From positions 1-32,141 of the forward strand of contig CAJXRZ010000075.1 in NCBI GenBank assembly GCA_913060515.1: a stretch of DNA of 32,141 nt, in the 5' to 3' direction. The DNA comes from an uncultured Pseudomonadota bacterium. GTDB taxonomy: Bacteria > Myxococcota_A > UBA796 > CAJQPC01. Shown piece by piece: positions 1 through 8,892 of this stretch. Each line of letters begins with the position of its first letter. The first letter of the stretch is position 1. The position numbers and the translations under genes are program-made. Under the pieces are notes generated by a model, which did no database searches, was not told where the DNA came from, and was given only the letters and a program-made list of their open reading frames with translations.

Positions 1-48
1 CGAGATTTCTGCCTGTCTCGTGGGCTCGGAGATGTGTATAAGAGACAG
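1..48 (+). other. Nextera read-2 adapter with i7 index (synthetic)
   Basis: Bases 15-48 match the Illumina Nextera read-2 transposon adapter, ending in the mosaic-end core AGATGTGTATAAGAGACAG (30-48). Bases 1-6 (CGAGAT) are the end of the P7 primer, and bases 7-14 (TTCTGCCT) sit exactly in the i7 index position; from memory this is index N703. This is library sequence, not genome. Any reading frame that starts here, for example one beginning MGSEMCIRDR, is an artefact. Confidence 0.98.
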
Positions 49-2138
49 AGTCTCACCTGAGCCGATGGATCTTCGAACGCTCCCAAGAGCTGGGTCTGGC
101 CCAAGGGCTCTACGCCTCGGTCGCCAACGGTGGCTTGCACAGCCTGATCCGCCGCCACCTGCGCTGGACGCGAGAGTCCAAGCTGGAGGAGCGCCTGCGC
201 GAGGCCCTGGAACGCCAGGGCATGCACGACCACCATGAGCACCAGGACCTCTTGGAGTTCTTGGCACACCCAACGCGGCTGGCTCGGGAGCGGCGCCACG
301 CCCTGTGCATGCGCTACCTGGAGCGGGTCTGCGCAAAGGGTCCGACCATCGCCTGGTTGGACGATGCCCACGACAACGAGGACATCCTGCGCTTCGCCCT
401 GCGCATGGCCCGACGGGCGACGCCGCTGCCGATGATGATGGTGATGACCATCCAGGACGAGAGCCTGAGCAACCCGCAGCTCCTGCGCCTGCTCGAGTGT
501 GAGGGCCAGTGCACCACTGTGCGGGTGGAGCCCCTTCGGGCGGACGAACAACGTCAGCTCCTCATGGAGTCCCTGGAGTTGTCCCCGAAGACCGCCGAGA
601 TGGTCGCCGAGACCACTCACGGAAACCCGCTCTTTGCGGTGCAACTCGTGGACTCCTGGCTGGATCGCGGGGCCCTTCGCCGCAGCCCTGGCGGCTTGTC
701 TCTGCGCAGCGAGCTTCAAATCAGCTTGCCCGACAGCCTGCACCAGGTCTGGAAGGAACGAACCAGCCGACTGCTTCGCCAGGACCTGCGCTGGACTCAG
801 CCCCTGCGCATCGCGGCCCTGATGGGCCTGGAGGTCTCCGAGCGCGATTGGCGCGCGGCCTGCCAAGTGATGGGCATGGAGATGCCCGAGGGACTGGTCG
901 ACGCCCTGCTGCGTGCCCGACTCGCGCGACACGAGCCTCAGGGATGGTCCTTTGCTCACAGTCTCTTGAGGGGCAGCCTTCTGCGTGATGCAGAGGACAG
1001 CACCCAGTACGCAAGCCTGCACCGGGCATGTGCCGTGGCCCTCTCCCACAGCCCGGCGCGCCAAGGCGCACACTTGCTGGCCGCAGGCGACATCGAGGAC
1101 TCTCTGGAGCCCCTGCTGACCGCCGCCCACGCCAGCCTGGCCACCAGCGAGTGGCTGCAATGCCTGCGCCTGATTCAGAAGCGCGAACAGGGCTTGAACC
1201 GACTTGGCGAGGGCCCTGATGCCCCAGCCAGAGTGGCGGGCTGGCTGGTGGCCTGCGATGCACATCGCCTGCGGGGAGAGCTGGACCAAGCCAAGCTCCT
1301 GGCCCAACGGTCCCTGGACGCCGCCCAGCGCGCTGGCCAGACCCACACCGAGGCCTTGGCCCGACTGAACTTGGCCGCCGTGGCCCGTGACCGCAGGGAC
1401 TTGGAGGAGGCCACCTTCCAGGTACAAGCCGGTGTGACCTGCGCCAGAACCCTGGTGACCCACACCCTGCACGCCCGCTGCCTCTACGAGCTGGGCTTGA
1501 CCCAGCTGCAGCTCGGCGCGTTCCGCAAGGGCGCCAGCCACTTCGAGGATGCCCTCTCCCTGGATGGACGGGCCCCATGGGCCGCGCTGGCTTGGCTCAA
1601 GCTCGCGGAAGTGGCCTTGGAGCTGGAGATGCCTCCACTGGCTGGGCGCGCCTTGCAAGAGGCGCGACTGCGGGCCCGGGTACAAGGCCAGCCCTACACG
1701 CTGGCCATGACGGAGATGCTGCAGGGAGACCTGGTACGCCACAGCACCGGCCGATTGGACGAGGCACAGGCCCTGTACCGAGACGCTCTGGAAGCCTTCA
1801 CGCGCTTGGGCAGTCAGAAGGCCGGCGCGGCCGAGGCCCGACTGGGCATGGCCACCCTGCTGCTGGGAGAGCGCAAGCAAGCCGAGCTGCACCTGGAGCG
1901 GGCCCTGGACTTCGGCCCACAGCCCATTGCGCACTTGGGACTGCTACACATCGTGGCCTCGCGCGGGGGTGGACTTCCCTTCCGCATGCACCTGGAGCAC
2001 CTGACTGAAGACCCGCCACCCCGGCGAGAGCTGGAGATGTTGCTCCCTCTGATTCGAGAAGAGCTGCTGCACCAACCCAGTCGGCGCGCGAAGCTAGACG
2101 CTCTTCTCCCAGCGACACAAGGCCAATCCAAAGCCTGA
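49..2138 (+). CDS. AAA/STAND-type ATPase with C-terminal TPR repeats, 5'-truncated
   Basis: The reading frame is open from the first genomic bases (codons from 51) to a stop at 2138, so the true start lies beyond the contig edge. About 695 codons are visible. Near codon 100 there is a Walker B-like strand, TIAWLDDAHD, followed by VEPLRADEQ and THGNPLFAVQL. These are typical of the AAA_16/STAND ATPase module found in LuxR-type and PknK-like regulators. The P-loop and any N-terminal kinase domain would be upstream and are missing. The C-terminal half (about 1080-2100) is Ala/Leu/Arg-rich and helical, with TPR-like periodicity such as ALARLNLAAVARDRRDLEEA and ARCLYELGLTQLQLG. In Myxococcota such modules are often fused behind a Ser/Thr kinase. 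That fusion is inferred, not seen. Likely a cytosolic signalling or scaffold protein. Confidence 0.8.
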
Positions 2139-2186
2139 GCGGCGGAGCCTTGAGCGACGGAGCGTTTGGCGCCCCAGACCTGCGCC

Positions 2187-2741
2187 CTAGAAGCGGTGAC
2201 CGATCCCGTAGATCAACGCGAAGGTCTCCTCCTGGAAGGCGTAGGCCACGCCGCCGTAGAGGCTGGTCCCTGACGCGCTGACCAAGACCATTCGGCTGAC
2301 CAAGAGCGGGAAGAAGACGTTCTTCTCCAGGTCGTTGATGGTGCGCCCACCCAGCAGCGCCACCTGGGGTCTAAAGGTCGCCTGGGAAAACACCGAGAGA
2401 TTGACCGGCGAGAAGGCAGCCCCCAAGCCCACAGCGGCCGCCGAGTGCTGCTCGTAGATGTCCCCATTCTCGTCGATTCGGCGCACCGTTGAGAGCGGCA
2501 CATTGAGCATCACCGCCGAGGACCAGCGCGGCGTCCACATGTACTCGCCGAGCAGCAGCCAGGACGGAACCGGGACCACGCGCTCCTGGGTTTGGTTGGG
2601 CAGCCCCTCTGCCACAAAGGCCTGCTCAACGAAGAGCAGAGAGGAGCCAAAGCTGAGCGCCAGCTTGGGCTCAACTGCCTCCGTTTCGGCATCCTGTGCA
2701 AAGGACAGGCTCAGCAAACACATCCACATGTGGAACATCAT
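2187..2741 (-). CDS. Small exported beta-barrel-like protein
   Basis: This frame gives 184 residues if translation starts at the first Met of MMFHMWMCLLSLSFAQDAE. That segment is a short hydrophobic signal-like stretch with no Lys or Arg and a plausible cleavage after SFA. The body alternates polar and hydrophobic residues, and the C-terminus ends in an aromatic strand (FALIYGIGHRF), as expected of a small outer-membrane beta-barrel. I recognise no family. An upstream Met at 2771 would overlap the divergent aldehyde dehydrogenase start and puts non-signal residues in front, so the inner start is preferred. No strong ribosome binding site is visible. Only 28 bases separate this start from the divergent gene. 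Confidence 0.6.
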   Translation of the reverse strand: MMFHMWMCLLSLSFAQDAETEAVEPKLALSFGSSLLFVEQAFVAEGLPNQTQERVVPVPSWLLLGEYMWTPRWSSAVMLNVPLSTVRRIDENGDIYEQHSAAAVGLGAAFSPVNLSVFSQATFRPQVALLGGRTINDLEKNVFFPLLVSRMVLVSASGTSLYGGVAYAFQEETFALIYGIGHRF

Positions 2742-2769
2742 AGATGTAGTCTGAGAAGCGGAGTGCCCC

Positions 2770-4167
2770 ATGCCTGATTCCACGAGCGATTTCCCTGAGA
2801 GCGTGCGCGCACCTTTCGATCTGATGCGGCAGGCCTGGAGCGAGAGCCCGGTCTCCACCGCCAAGGAGCGGAAGCAGAGCCTGACGGGCCTGCTCAAGTG
2901 GGTTCAAGCCAACGAGAAGCGCGTGGCAGTGGCCATCGACGCAGACTTTGGCGGGCGCAGCCACCACGAGACCCGCTTGGCGGAGGTGATGATCGTCGTC
3001 AACGGCATCAAGCACACCCGCAGCCACTTGGAAGAGTGGATGGCCCCTCAGCGTCGAGAGGTGTGGTGGATGCTGGAGCCTGCTCAGGGCGCGGTCCAAC
3101 GCCAACCTTTGGGTGTGGTCGGGGTCATGGCCCCATGGAATTACCCCTTCCAGCTCGCCGTGCTGCCCTTGGTTCAGGCCCTGGCGGCTGGCAACCGGGT
3201 GCTGATCAAGCCCAGTGAGCTCACGCCACAGACCTCGGACTTGTTGGCCGAGATGTGTGCCGCGTGCTTCCCACCGGACCAGGTCAGCGTGATCACGGGT
3301 GGCCCGGAGGTCGGCGCGGCATTCAGCAGCCTGCCCTTCGACCACCTCTTCTTCACCGGAAGCACCCAAGTGGGGCGTTTGGTCATGCAGGCCGCCGCCA
3401 AGAACCTGACCCCGGTGACCCTGGAGCTGGGCGGCAAGTCCCCCGTGCTCATCCACGACTCCTACCCCTTGGAGAAGGCCGCAGGCCGCATCGCCACCGG
3501 CAAGTGGCTCAACGCCGGCCAAACCTGTGTGGCCCCGGACTACGTGCTGCTGCCCAAGGGCAAAGAGCAGGCCTTCGCCGACGCCATCTTGGCCCAGGCC
3601 GAGAAGATGTACCCAACCTTGGGCGACGACTACACCGCCATCGTCTCGGAGCGGCACCACAAGCGCCAGCTGGCCTTGCTCGAAGACGCCAGAGCCAAGG
3701 GCGCGACGGTGATTCAAAAGGGCGAGAGCAAGGGGAGGAAGATCCCACCCACGGTGGTCCTCAATGTCAGCGACGAGATGACCTTGATGCAGGAGGAGAT
3801 CTTCGGACCCATTCTCCCGATCGAGGTCTACGAGGAGCTGGATCAGGCCATCGCGCGCATCAACAGCCGTCCTCGGCCTCTGGCCCTCTACTACTTCGAT
3901 CACCGCGGCAAGCGCGCCGAGTCCGTCCTGCAGCGCACGGTGAGCGGAGGCGCCGTGATCAACGACGTGGTGCTGCATCTGGCCAATGAAGAGCTGCCCT
4001 TTGGCGGCGTGGGTCACTCCGGAATCGGCAGCTACCACGGCCTGGAAGGCTTTCAGACCTTCTCCCATGAGAAGGCCGTCTTCTACCAGTCCCGCTTCGC
4101 CCTGAACGGCTTGTTCAAGCCTCCCTACGGCAGCTTCATCAACTTTGTGTTGGACCGCCTGATCTAA
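2770..4167 (+). CDS. Aldehyde dehydrogenase, class 3 / coniferyl-aldehyde dehydrogenase-like
   Basis: A 465-residue NAD(P)-dependent aldehyde dehydrogenase that would oxidise an aldehyde to the acid in the cytosol. Family landmarks are all present. APWNYP carries Asn124, IKPSE carries Lys147, and the nucleotide-binding FTGST motif is at 195-199. The general base Glu219 lies in LELGGKSP and the catalytic Cys253 in GQTCVAPDYV. The GQTC-APDYV form, the length near 465 and the C-terminal FKPPYGSF stretch fit the ALDH3/coniferyl-aldehyde dehydrogenase branch rather than the larger ALDH1/2 type. A GGAG at 2760-2763 lies six bases before the ATG. The bestrophin gene follows 43 bases later on the same strand, a weak operon hint. 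The physiological substrate cannot be read from sequence. Confidence 0.93.
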   Translation: MPDSTSDFPESVRAPFDLMRQAWSESPVSTAKERKQSLTGLLKWVQANEKRVAVAIDADFGGRSHHETRLAEVMIVVNGIKHTRSHLEEWMAPQRREVWWMLEPAQGAVQRQPLGVVGVMAPWNYPFQLAVLPLVQALAAGNRVLIKPSELTPQTSDLLAEMCAACFPPDQVSVITGGPEVGAAFSSLPFDHLFFTGSTQVGRLVMQAAAKNLTPVTLELGGKSPVLIHDSYPLEKAAGRIATGKWLNAGQTCVAPDYVLLPKGKEQAFADAILAQAEKMYPTLGDDYTAIVSERHHKRQLALLEDARAKGATVIQKGESKGRKIPPTVVLNVSDEMTLMQEEIFGPILPIEVYEELDQAIARINSRPRPLALYYFDHRGKRAESVLQRTVSGGAVINDVVLHLANEELPFGGVGHSGIGSYHGLEGFQTFSHEKAVFYQSRFALNGLFKPPYGSFINFVLDRLI

Positions 4168-4210
4168 ATCACTCTATTAGGAGCCTCTTCCACCAAAGTA
4201 GGAGCGCTCG

Positions 4211-5164
4211 GTGATCGTAGGCCAAGGAAACACAAGCTGGATTCGCGTCGTTCTCCGCTGGCAGGGCACCACCCTGCCGCGCACATGGAAACGCATCCTC
4301 GTCACCACAGGCTTTGCCGTACTGGTGACCGTTTTCTGGACCCGTTGGGGCCTCTCCGAGTGGTCGATCAGCCCGCTCCCCTTCAGCCTGATCGGCGTGG
4401 CCCTGGGCATCTTCCTGGGTTTCCGCAACAACACCTCCTACGACCGCTTCTGGGAGGGCCGCAAGCTCTGGGGCCGCATCGTCAACCTCTCGCGCATCTG
4501 GGCGCGGCAGGTCTACACCATGCTGGCCACGCCGCCCAACGCCCAGCGCCTGGACACCGCCGAGCTGCACGCCCTGCAGCGGGAGATGGTCCTGCGTCAG
4601 ATCGCCTACGTGCACGCCCTCAGGCTGCACTTGCGCGAGGCCGACGGCGAGGACTACGCCGAGCTGGACGCCTTCATCGACGAGCGCGAGCGCAAGGAGA
4701 TCCAGGGCGAGTCCAACACCCCAGCGGCCCTGCTGCACCACAGCGGCGAGCTGCTGACCGAGGCTTGGCAGCGCGGCTGGATCCAACAGTTTCACCTGCC
4801 CGTCATTGAGTCCACCCTCTCCCAGCTCACCGAGGTTCAGGGGGGCTGCGAGCGCATCAAGGCCACGCCCATCCCCTTTGGCTACACCGTGCTCATGCAC
4901 CGCCTGGTCGCGATCTACTGCATCACCCTGCCCTTCGGCGTCGAGGACACCGTGGGCGTGCTCACCCCCTTGGTGGTCGCCCTGGTCTCCTTCGCCTTCT
5001 ACGGCCTGGACAGCATCGGCGACGAGATCGAGGAGCCCTTTGGATTTGACCCCAACGATCTGCCCCTCAACGCCTTGAGTCGCATGATTGAGATCAACCT
5101 CAAGGAGCGCTTGGAGGACCCATTGCCGGAGCCTCACCAGGCCGAAGACGGGATTCTGAGCTGA
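4211..5164 (+). CDS. Bestrophin-family anion channel (RFP-TM / UPF0187)
   Basis: A 317-residue inner-membrane protein of the bacterial bestrophin family, which form pentameric channels usually conducting chloride or other anions. Diagnostic stretches are FRNNTSYDRFWEGRKLWGR after the second membrane helix, CERIKATPIPFGYTVLMHR, the Pro-rich ITLPFG, and GLDSIGDEIEEPFG followed by NDLPLNALSRMIEINL. The acidic EIEEPFG and NDLPL segments match the calcium-clasp region of eukaryotic bestrophins. Whether calcium regulates this one is unknown. Translation starts at a GTG supported by AGGAG (4200-4204) six bases upstream. It sits 43 bases after the aldehyde dehydrogenase. Confidence 0.92.
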   Translation: MIVGQGNTSWIRVVLRWQGTTLPRTWKRILVTTGFAVLVTVFWTRWGLSEWSISPLPFSLIGVALGIFLGFRNNTSYDRFWEGRKLWGRIVNLSRIWARQVYTMLATPPNAQRLDTAELHALQREMVLRQIAYVHALRLHLREADGEDYAELDAFIDERERKEIQGESNTPAALLHHSGELLTEAWQRGWIQQFHLPVIESTLSQLTEVQGGCERIKATPIPFGYTVLMHRLVAIYCITLPFGVEDTVGVLTPLVVALVSFAFYGLDSIGDEIEEPFGFDPNDLPLNALSRMIEINLKERLEDPLPEPHQAEDGILS

Positions 5165-5264
5165 GGCCAAGAAGACCAGGGCGCGTGTCCTGAAGGGGCA
5201 GGTCCCGGGGGCTCATGTCTTGGGGCCTGGGATCCGCTCACTGGGGCAACCCGGAGAAGCCCCC

Positions 5265-7169
5265 ATGTTCTTGATGCTGCTCGCTTGTGCCAACCCTGAC
5301 GGCCTAAGCGCCCTGTCCCCCGACGCCCTGCAAGCCCCCGAAGCGGCCCAGGTGGACCCGAAGCTTATCGAGCAGATCAACAGCCAGGGCACCAGCCGCG
5401 CCCTGGTGCTCCTGGATCCCACCGCCCTGCGTGCCTTTGGCAGCGAGCCCACCTTTGGACAGCGGGCTCGAGCCTTCAAGCACATTCCCGTGGCCACCCT
5501 CGCGCTGAGCTCTCAAGAGGAGATCGACGCGCTGGCCAAGCTGCCCGGGGTCCTGCGCATCGAGAGCGACCAGATCCTCAAGGCACACGATGCCGAGAGC
5601 GAGGCCATCATCGGCTCGCCCATCGCCGCCCTGCGCGGACACGAAGGCCAAGGCACCGCCATCGCCATTCTGGACACGGGCCTGGACTACACCCACCCCG
5701 ACTTTGGCAACTGCACGACCCTGGGCGCGGCCGGCTGCTCCGTTGTCGCTGCACAGGACTTTGCGCCAGAGGACGGCACCCTGGATGGTGCCAGCGGACA
5801 CGGCACCAACGTCGCCGCCATCGCCGCCCAGGTCGCTCCGGGCGCCGACTTGATCGGCCTGGACGTCTTTGACGGCAACGGGGCCTTCACCTCGGACATC
5901 CTCGCCGCCTTGGACTGGGTCGTGGACAACCAGGAGACCTACAACATCGTGGCTGCGAACATGAGCCTGGGGGGCGGCGAGAGCGCCACAACCTGCCAGG
6001 ACTCCGTCTTCGCAGCGGCCATCGACGCGGCCAAGGACGCCGGCGTGCTGGTCAGTGTCAGCTCCGGCAATGACGGATGGTCCGATGCGACGGGCTTCCC
6101 CGCTTGTGTTCCCTCGGCGACCACGGTCGGCGCGACCTACGACGCCGACATGGGCTCCTCCTCGTGGTCCATGTGCACCGACGCCACCACGGAGCCTGAC
6201 CAGATCACCTGCTTCTCCAATGACGCCGACCACGTGGACCTGCTCGCGCCGGGCTCCGTCATCTCCGCCGGCGGAATCTCCATGTCGGGGACAAGCCAAG
6301 CTGCCCCCCACGTCGCCGGCGCCGCCGCGGTGCTCGCATCGGCCTACCCCACGCTGAGCCCCACGGAGCTGGAGGCCAAGCTCATCGCGACCGGCGAGGA
6401 GCTGCGGGACATGCGCAGCGGACGAACCCACCCGCGCATCGACCTGGACGCAGCCACACTGGCCTCGACGGAGGGCCCCGATGATCCCCAGGACTCCGGC
6501 ACCGAGGACTCCGGGCCCCAGGACACCGGGGATACGGGAGACACGGGCTTTGAAGACCCGGGCTACAACGACCAGGACCTGTTCACAAACGGCACGGTCA
6601 AGAGCCGGGTCAGCCCCAACTTGGTGGACCTGAGCTGGGGGCGCTACGTCGCTCACGACGGCTTGCAGGGCTACCTGGTGGTCTACTCCGAGGCCGGGGA
6701 CACCGACGCGGGCTGCACCCAAAACACCCCCCTGTACGAAGGCCCAGATACCAGCCTGAGCCACGAGACTGAGAGCACCGGTCGCTTGGTGGCCTACCGG
6801 GTATGTGCCGTCGACGTGTACGGAAACATCTCCAACGGCACCCAGGTCCTGGCCCTGACCCCGGGAGATGACCCCGACCTGCAACCCCGAGGCCGGTTGA
6901 CCATCAACAACAATGACCTGGTGACCACCAGCTTGGCCGTCACTCTGCGACTCAGGACCACCCCTGTGGTCACCGAGGTCTGCATCAGCGAGCAGCCAAC
7001 TTGCGAGAACTGGCGGCCCATTGAGGGCACGGTCCCTTGGGTGCTCTCCCCTGGCGATGGGCCACGAAACCTCAACGCCTGGTTCCGCACAGCGGACGGC
7101 ACGATGAGCACGATGACGCGGGACCGAATCGTCGTGAACACCTCCGGTGGCAACACCCAGGGCGACTAG
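5265..7169 (+). CDS. Subtilisin-like serine protease, lipoprotein with Fn3/Ig-like tail
   Basis: A 634-residue exported S8 peptidase. The chosen ATG has GGAG eight bases upstream and gives MFLMLLAC, a lipobox-like start with the Cys at residue 8. An upstream in-frame start at 5220 would bury this signal and is rejected. Residues about 30-105 resemble an I9 propeptide (inhibitor/chaperone). The catalytic triad is clear: Asp137 in AILDTGLDYTHPD, His179 in GHGTNVAAIAA and Ser344 in SMSGTSQAAPHVAG, with oxyanion Asn269 in SSGND. Extra Cys residues in the core suggest disulphides. A DSG/DTG-rich linker (about 410-430) leads to an Fn3-like domain and a final Ig-like domain with the GDGPRNLNAWF pattern seen in deltaproteobacterial surface proteins. 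Probably a surface or periplasmic protease anchored by lipid. Confidence 0.93.
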   Translation: MFLMLLACANPDGLSALSPDALQAPEAAQVDPKLIEQINSQGTSRALVLLDPTALRAFGSEPTFGQRARAFKHIPVATLALSSQEEIDALAKLPGVLRIESDQILKAHDAESEAIIGSPIAALRGHEGQGTAIAILDTGLDYTHPDFGNCTTLGAAGCSVVAAQDFAPEDGTLDGASGHGTNVAAIAAQVAPGADLIGLDVFDGNGAFTSDILAALDWVVDNQETYNIVAANMSLGGGESATTCQDSVFAAAIDAAKDAGVLVSVSSGNDGWSDATGFPACVPSATTVGATYDADMGSSSWSMCTDATTEPDQITCFSNDADHVDLLAPGSVISAGGISMSGTSQAAPHVAGAAAVLASAYPTLSPTELEAKLIATGEELRDMRSGRTHPRIDLDAATLASTEGPDDPQDSGTEDSGPQDTGDTGDTGFEDPGYNDQDLFTNGTVKSRVSPNLVDLSWGRYVAHDGLQGYLVVYSEAGDTDAGCTQNTPLYEGPDTSLSHETESTGRLVAYRVCAVDVYGNISNGTQVLALTPGDDPDLQPRGRLTINNNDLVTTSLAVTLRLRTTPVVTEVCISEQPTCENWRPIEGTVPWVLSPGDGPRNLNAWFRTADGTMSTMTRDRIVVNTSGGNTQGD

Positions 7170-7206
7170 GTTCCCGAGCGAGACGAATGTGGATAGGGGT
7201 TCATCC

Positions 7207-7596
7207 ATGGCTGATGCACCCCTGACCGTCTTTGAACACCTCGGCGGAGAGGAGGGCCTTCGGGTTCTCGTCGACCGCTTCTACTTCCACATGGACGAGC
7301 GCAAAGACTCGCAGCGCATTCGCAAGATGCATCCAAAGGATTTGACCGAATCCAAGGACAAGCTCTGGCGATTCTTGGTGGGGCGCTTCGGTGGGCCCAA
7401 CCTCTACGTTGAGAAGCATGGCCACCCACGCCTGCGCATGCGGCACATGCCCTTCCCCATCGGCGATGCCGAGATCCTGGCTTGGGTGACCTGCATGGAT
7501 CTGGCTTTGGCGGAGCAGGTCGAACATCCTGAGCTGCGCACGGAGCTGATGAGCTTCTTCTCGCAGGTCGCGCAGCACATGAAGAACAAGGCTTAG
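7207..7596 (+). CDS. Group II truncated hemoglobin (2/2 globin)
   Basis: A 129-residue cytosolic heme protein. The pattern VFEHLGGEEGLRVLVDRFY, then HPKDLTESKDKL, then GGPNLYVEKHGHPRLRMRH is characteristic of group II (GlbO-type) truncated globins. Inferred heme-pocket residues are proximal His80 (RMRH), the B10 Tyr26 and the group-typical G8 Trp93. The family binds oxygen or nitric oxide and is linked to NO/peroxide detoxification or oxygen supply. The ATG at 7207 is preceded by an AGGGG-type site. A longer GTG-start frame from 7147 overlaps the protease gene and adds residues unlike the family. It lies 37 bases after the protease gene. Confidence 0.93.
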   Translation: MADAPLTVFEHLGGEEGLRVLVDRFYFHMDERKDSQRIRKMHPKDLTESKDKLWRFLVGRFGGPNLYVEKHGHPRLRMRHMPFPIGDAEILAWVTCMDLALAEQVEHPELRTELMSFFSQVAQHMKNKA

Positions 7597-7697
7597 AGCA
7601 GGCGAGCGGAGGGGCGTACTGCAAAGCAGAACGTAGGATCGGTGAAGGATGGCAAGCAGCGCTCCGCGGGCCACATTGGGGGTCACCGGAGGCCTCC

Positions 7698-8747
7698 ATG
7701 TTCCTGCTGCTCCTCGCGTGCACCAACGACCCACAGACCGACGACAGCGTCGTTGACTCCCCCACCGACACCGGGACCGACACCGGCACTGCGCCATTGG
7801 AGTGCCCCGATGGCTCCGAGGCCAACGCTGAGGAGAGCGCCTGCGTGGACATTGACGAGTGCGCGACAGAAGCCGATGACTGCGAGGCTTGGCAGCTCTG
7901 CGAGAACGCAGACCCCTTCTGGACCTGCACCGCCGCGCCTGTGAGCGAAGACCTCTACCCCATGGATCTGGTGGACGGCGACAAGTACGGCAACATCAGC
8001 CCGGGCCCCGAAGGCAGCTACTTCGTCAACGCCCGCAGCCTGGGGGGGACCATCCGGGTGAACTTCGACGGCAGCCAGACCCAGATCCCCACCTTCAGCG
8101 CCGGCAAGGGCGACTGGGTTCACTACGAGCCAGGCAGCCAGACCCTCTGGCGCATCGACGGCTACGCGCTGTACCAGATCGATCCCGCAACAGGCGGCAG
8201 TCTCGCCACGGTGTGGCCCGGAGACATCGTCTTCGGCACCGCGACCACAGCCCCCGAGAGCTGGGGAAGCATGGCCGGATGGCTGGTGCTCACCGCCAAC
8301 GAGACCACCGAGTACCACGGCCGGGTTGTGGCCATCGACCCCGCCAACCCCGGCGGCGGCGTGACCACCGTCGCGAGCTTTGACCAGCAGCTGGCCGCCA
8401 CCGCCCTGGCCTTTGACGACGACGAGACGCTCTACATCGTGGACGCGAACCGAGGCCTGATCAAGATGGACTCAGCCGGCCTAGTCACCGATCTAGACGT
8501 CACCCTGAACAAGGTGGACGGCCTGGTCATCGTGGGCCAGACGGCTTGGCTGGCGGACGGCTACACCGGCGAGATCATCGAGCGCGACCTGCAGACCGAT
8601 GTGAGCCGCGTCATCGCCGATCTGCTCTTGGACGGCGGCACCTGGGCCACGGGCCTCTACCACGATGGGCACAGCAGCCTGGTGGTGCTGGAGGCGGCGG
8701 AGGGCGAGGAGATCTGGCCCAAGCTGACCCGCGTACCCCTGGACTGA
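7698..8747 (+). CDS. Lipoprotein with EGF-like Cys segment and beta-propeller-like body
   Basis: A 349-residue predicted lipoprotein. The start MFLLLLAC puts the lipid-acceptor Cys at residue 8. GGAGG sits just upstream and there is no earlier in-frame start, so the very short signal is well supported. A Thr/Asp/Gly linker (DTGTDTGT) is followed by a Cys-rich stretch with DIDECATEADDCEAW (about 51-65), resembling a calcium-binding EGF domain. The remaining residues contain repeated WRIDGYALYQID, TLYIVDANRGL and AWLADGYTGEI units that look like blades of an NHL/SMP-30-type propeller. Known propellers of this kind bind ligands or are lactonases. No catalytic assignment is made here. Confidence 0.72.
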   Translation: MFLLLLACTNDPQTDDSVVDSPTDTGTDTGTAPLECPDGSEANAEESACVDIDECATEADDCEAWQLCENADPFWTCTAAPVSEDLYPMDLVDGDKYGNISPGPEGSYFVNARSLGGTIRVNFDGSQTQIPTFSAGKGDWVHYEPGSQTLWRIDGYALYQIDPATGGSLATVWPGDIVFGTATTAPESWGSMAGWLVLTANETTEYHGRVVAIDPANPGGGVTTVASFDQQLAATALAFDDDETLYIVDANRGLIKMDSAGLVTDLDVTLNKVDGLVIVGQTAWLADGYTGEIIERDLQTDVSRVIADLLLDGGTWATGLYHDGHSSLVVLEAAEGEEIWPKLTRVPLD

Positions 8748-8892
8748 GCCAGAGCTTCATTCCAATCCGGGAGGCCTTGTCTTCCTGGTGCGCCACGCGC
8801 CTGAAGCTGGGCGGCTTGGCGCCAGCCCTGCAGCTGGCGGCGACCCGCTTGGACGCGGCGTTGGCTCAGGCTGCGCAGGCCGCCCTGGACGC

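Noticed and set aside
20-238. Forward 72-residue frame beginning MGSEMCIRDR
   Set aside because: Its first residues are translated from the sequencing adapter and the rest is out of frame with the real ATPase-TPR gene.
2671-4068. Reverse 465-residue open frame
   Set aside because: Antisense shadow of the well-supported aldehyde dehydrogenase; long because high-GC codon use leaves few stops.
5304-7208. Reverse 634-residue open frame
   Set aside because: Antisense shadow of the subtilisin-like protease, composition dominated by Gly/Val/His/Gln with no recognisable domain.
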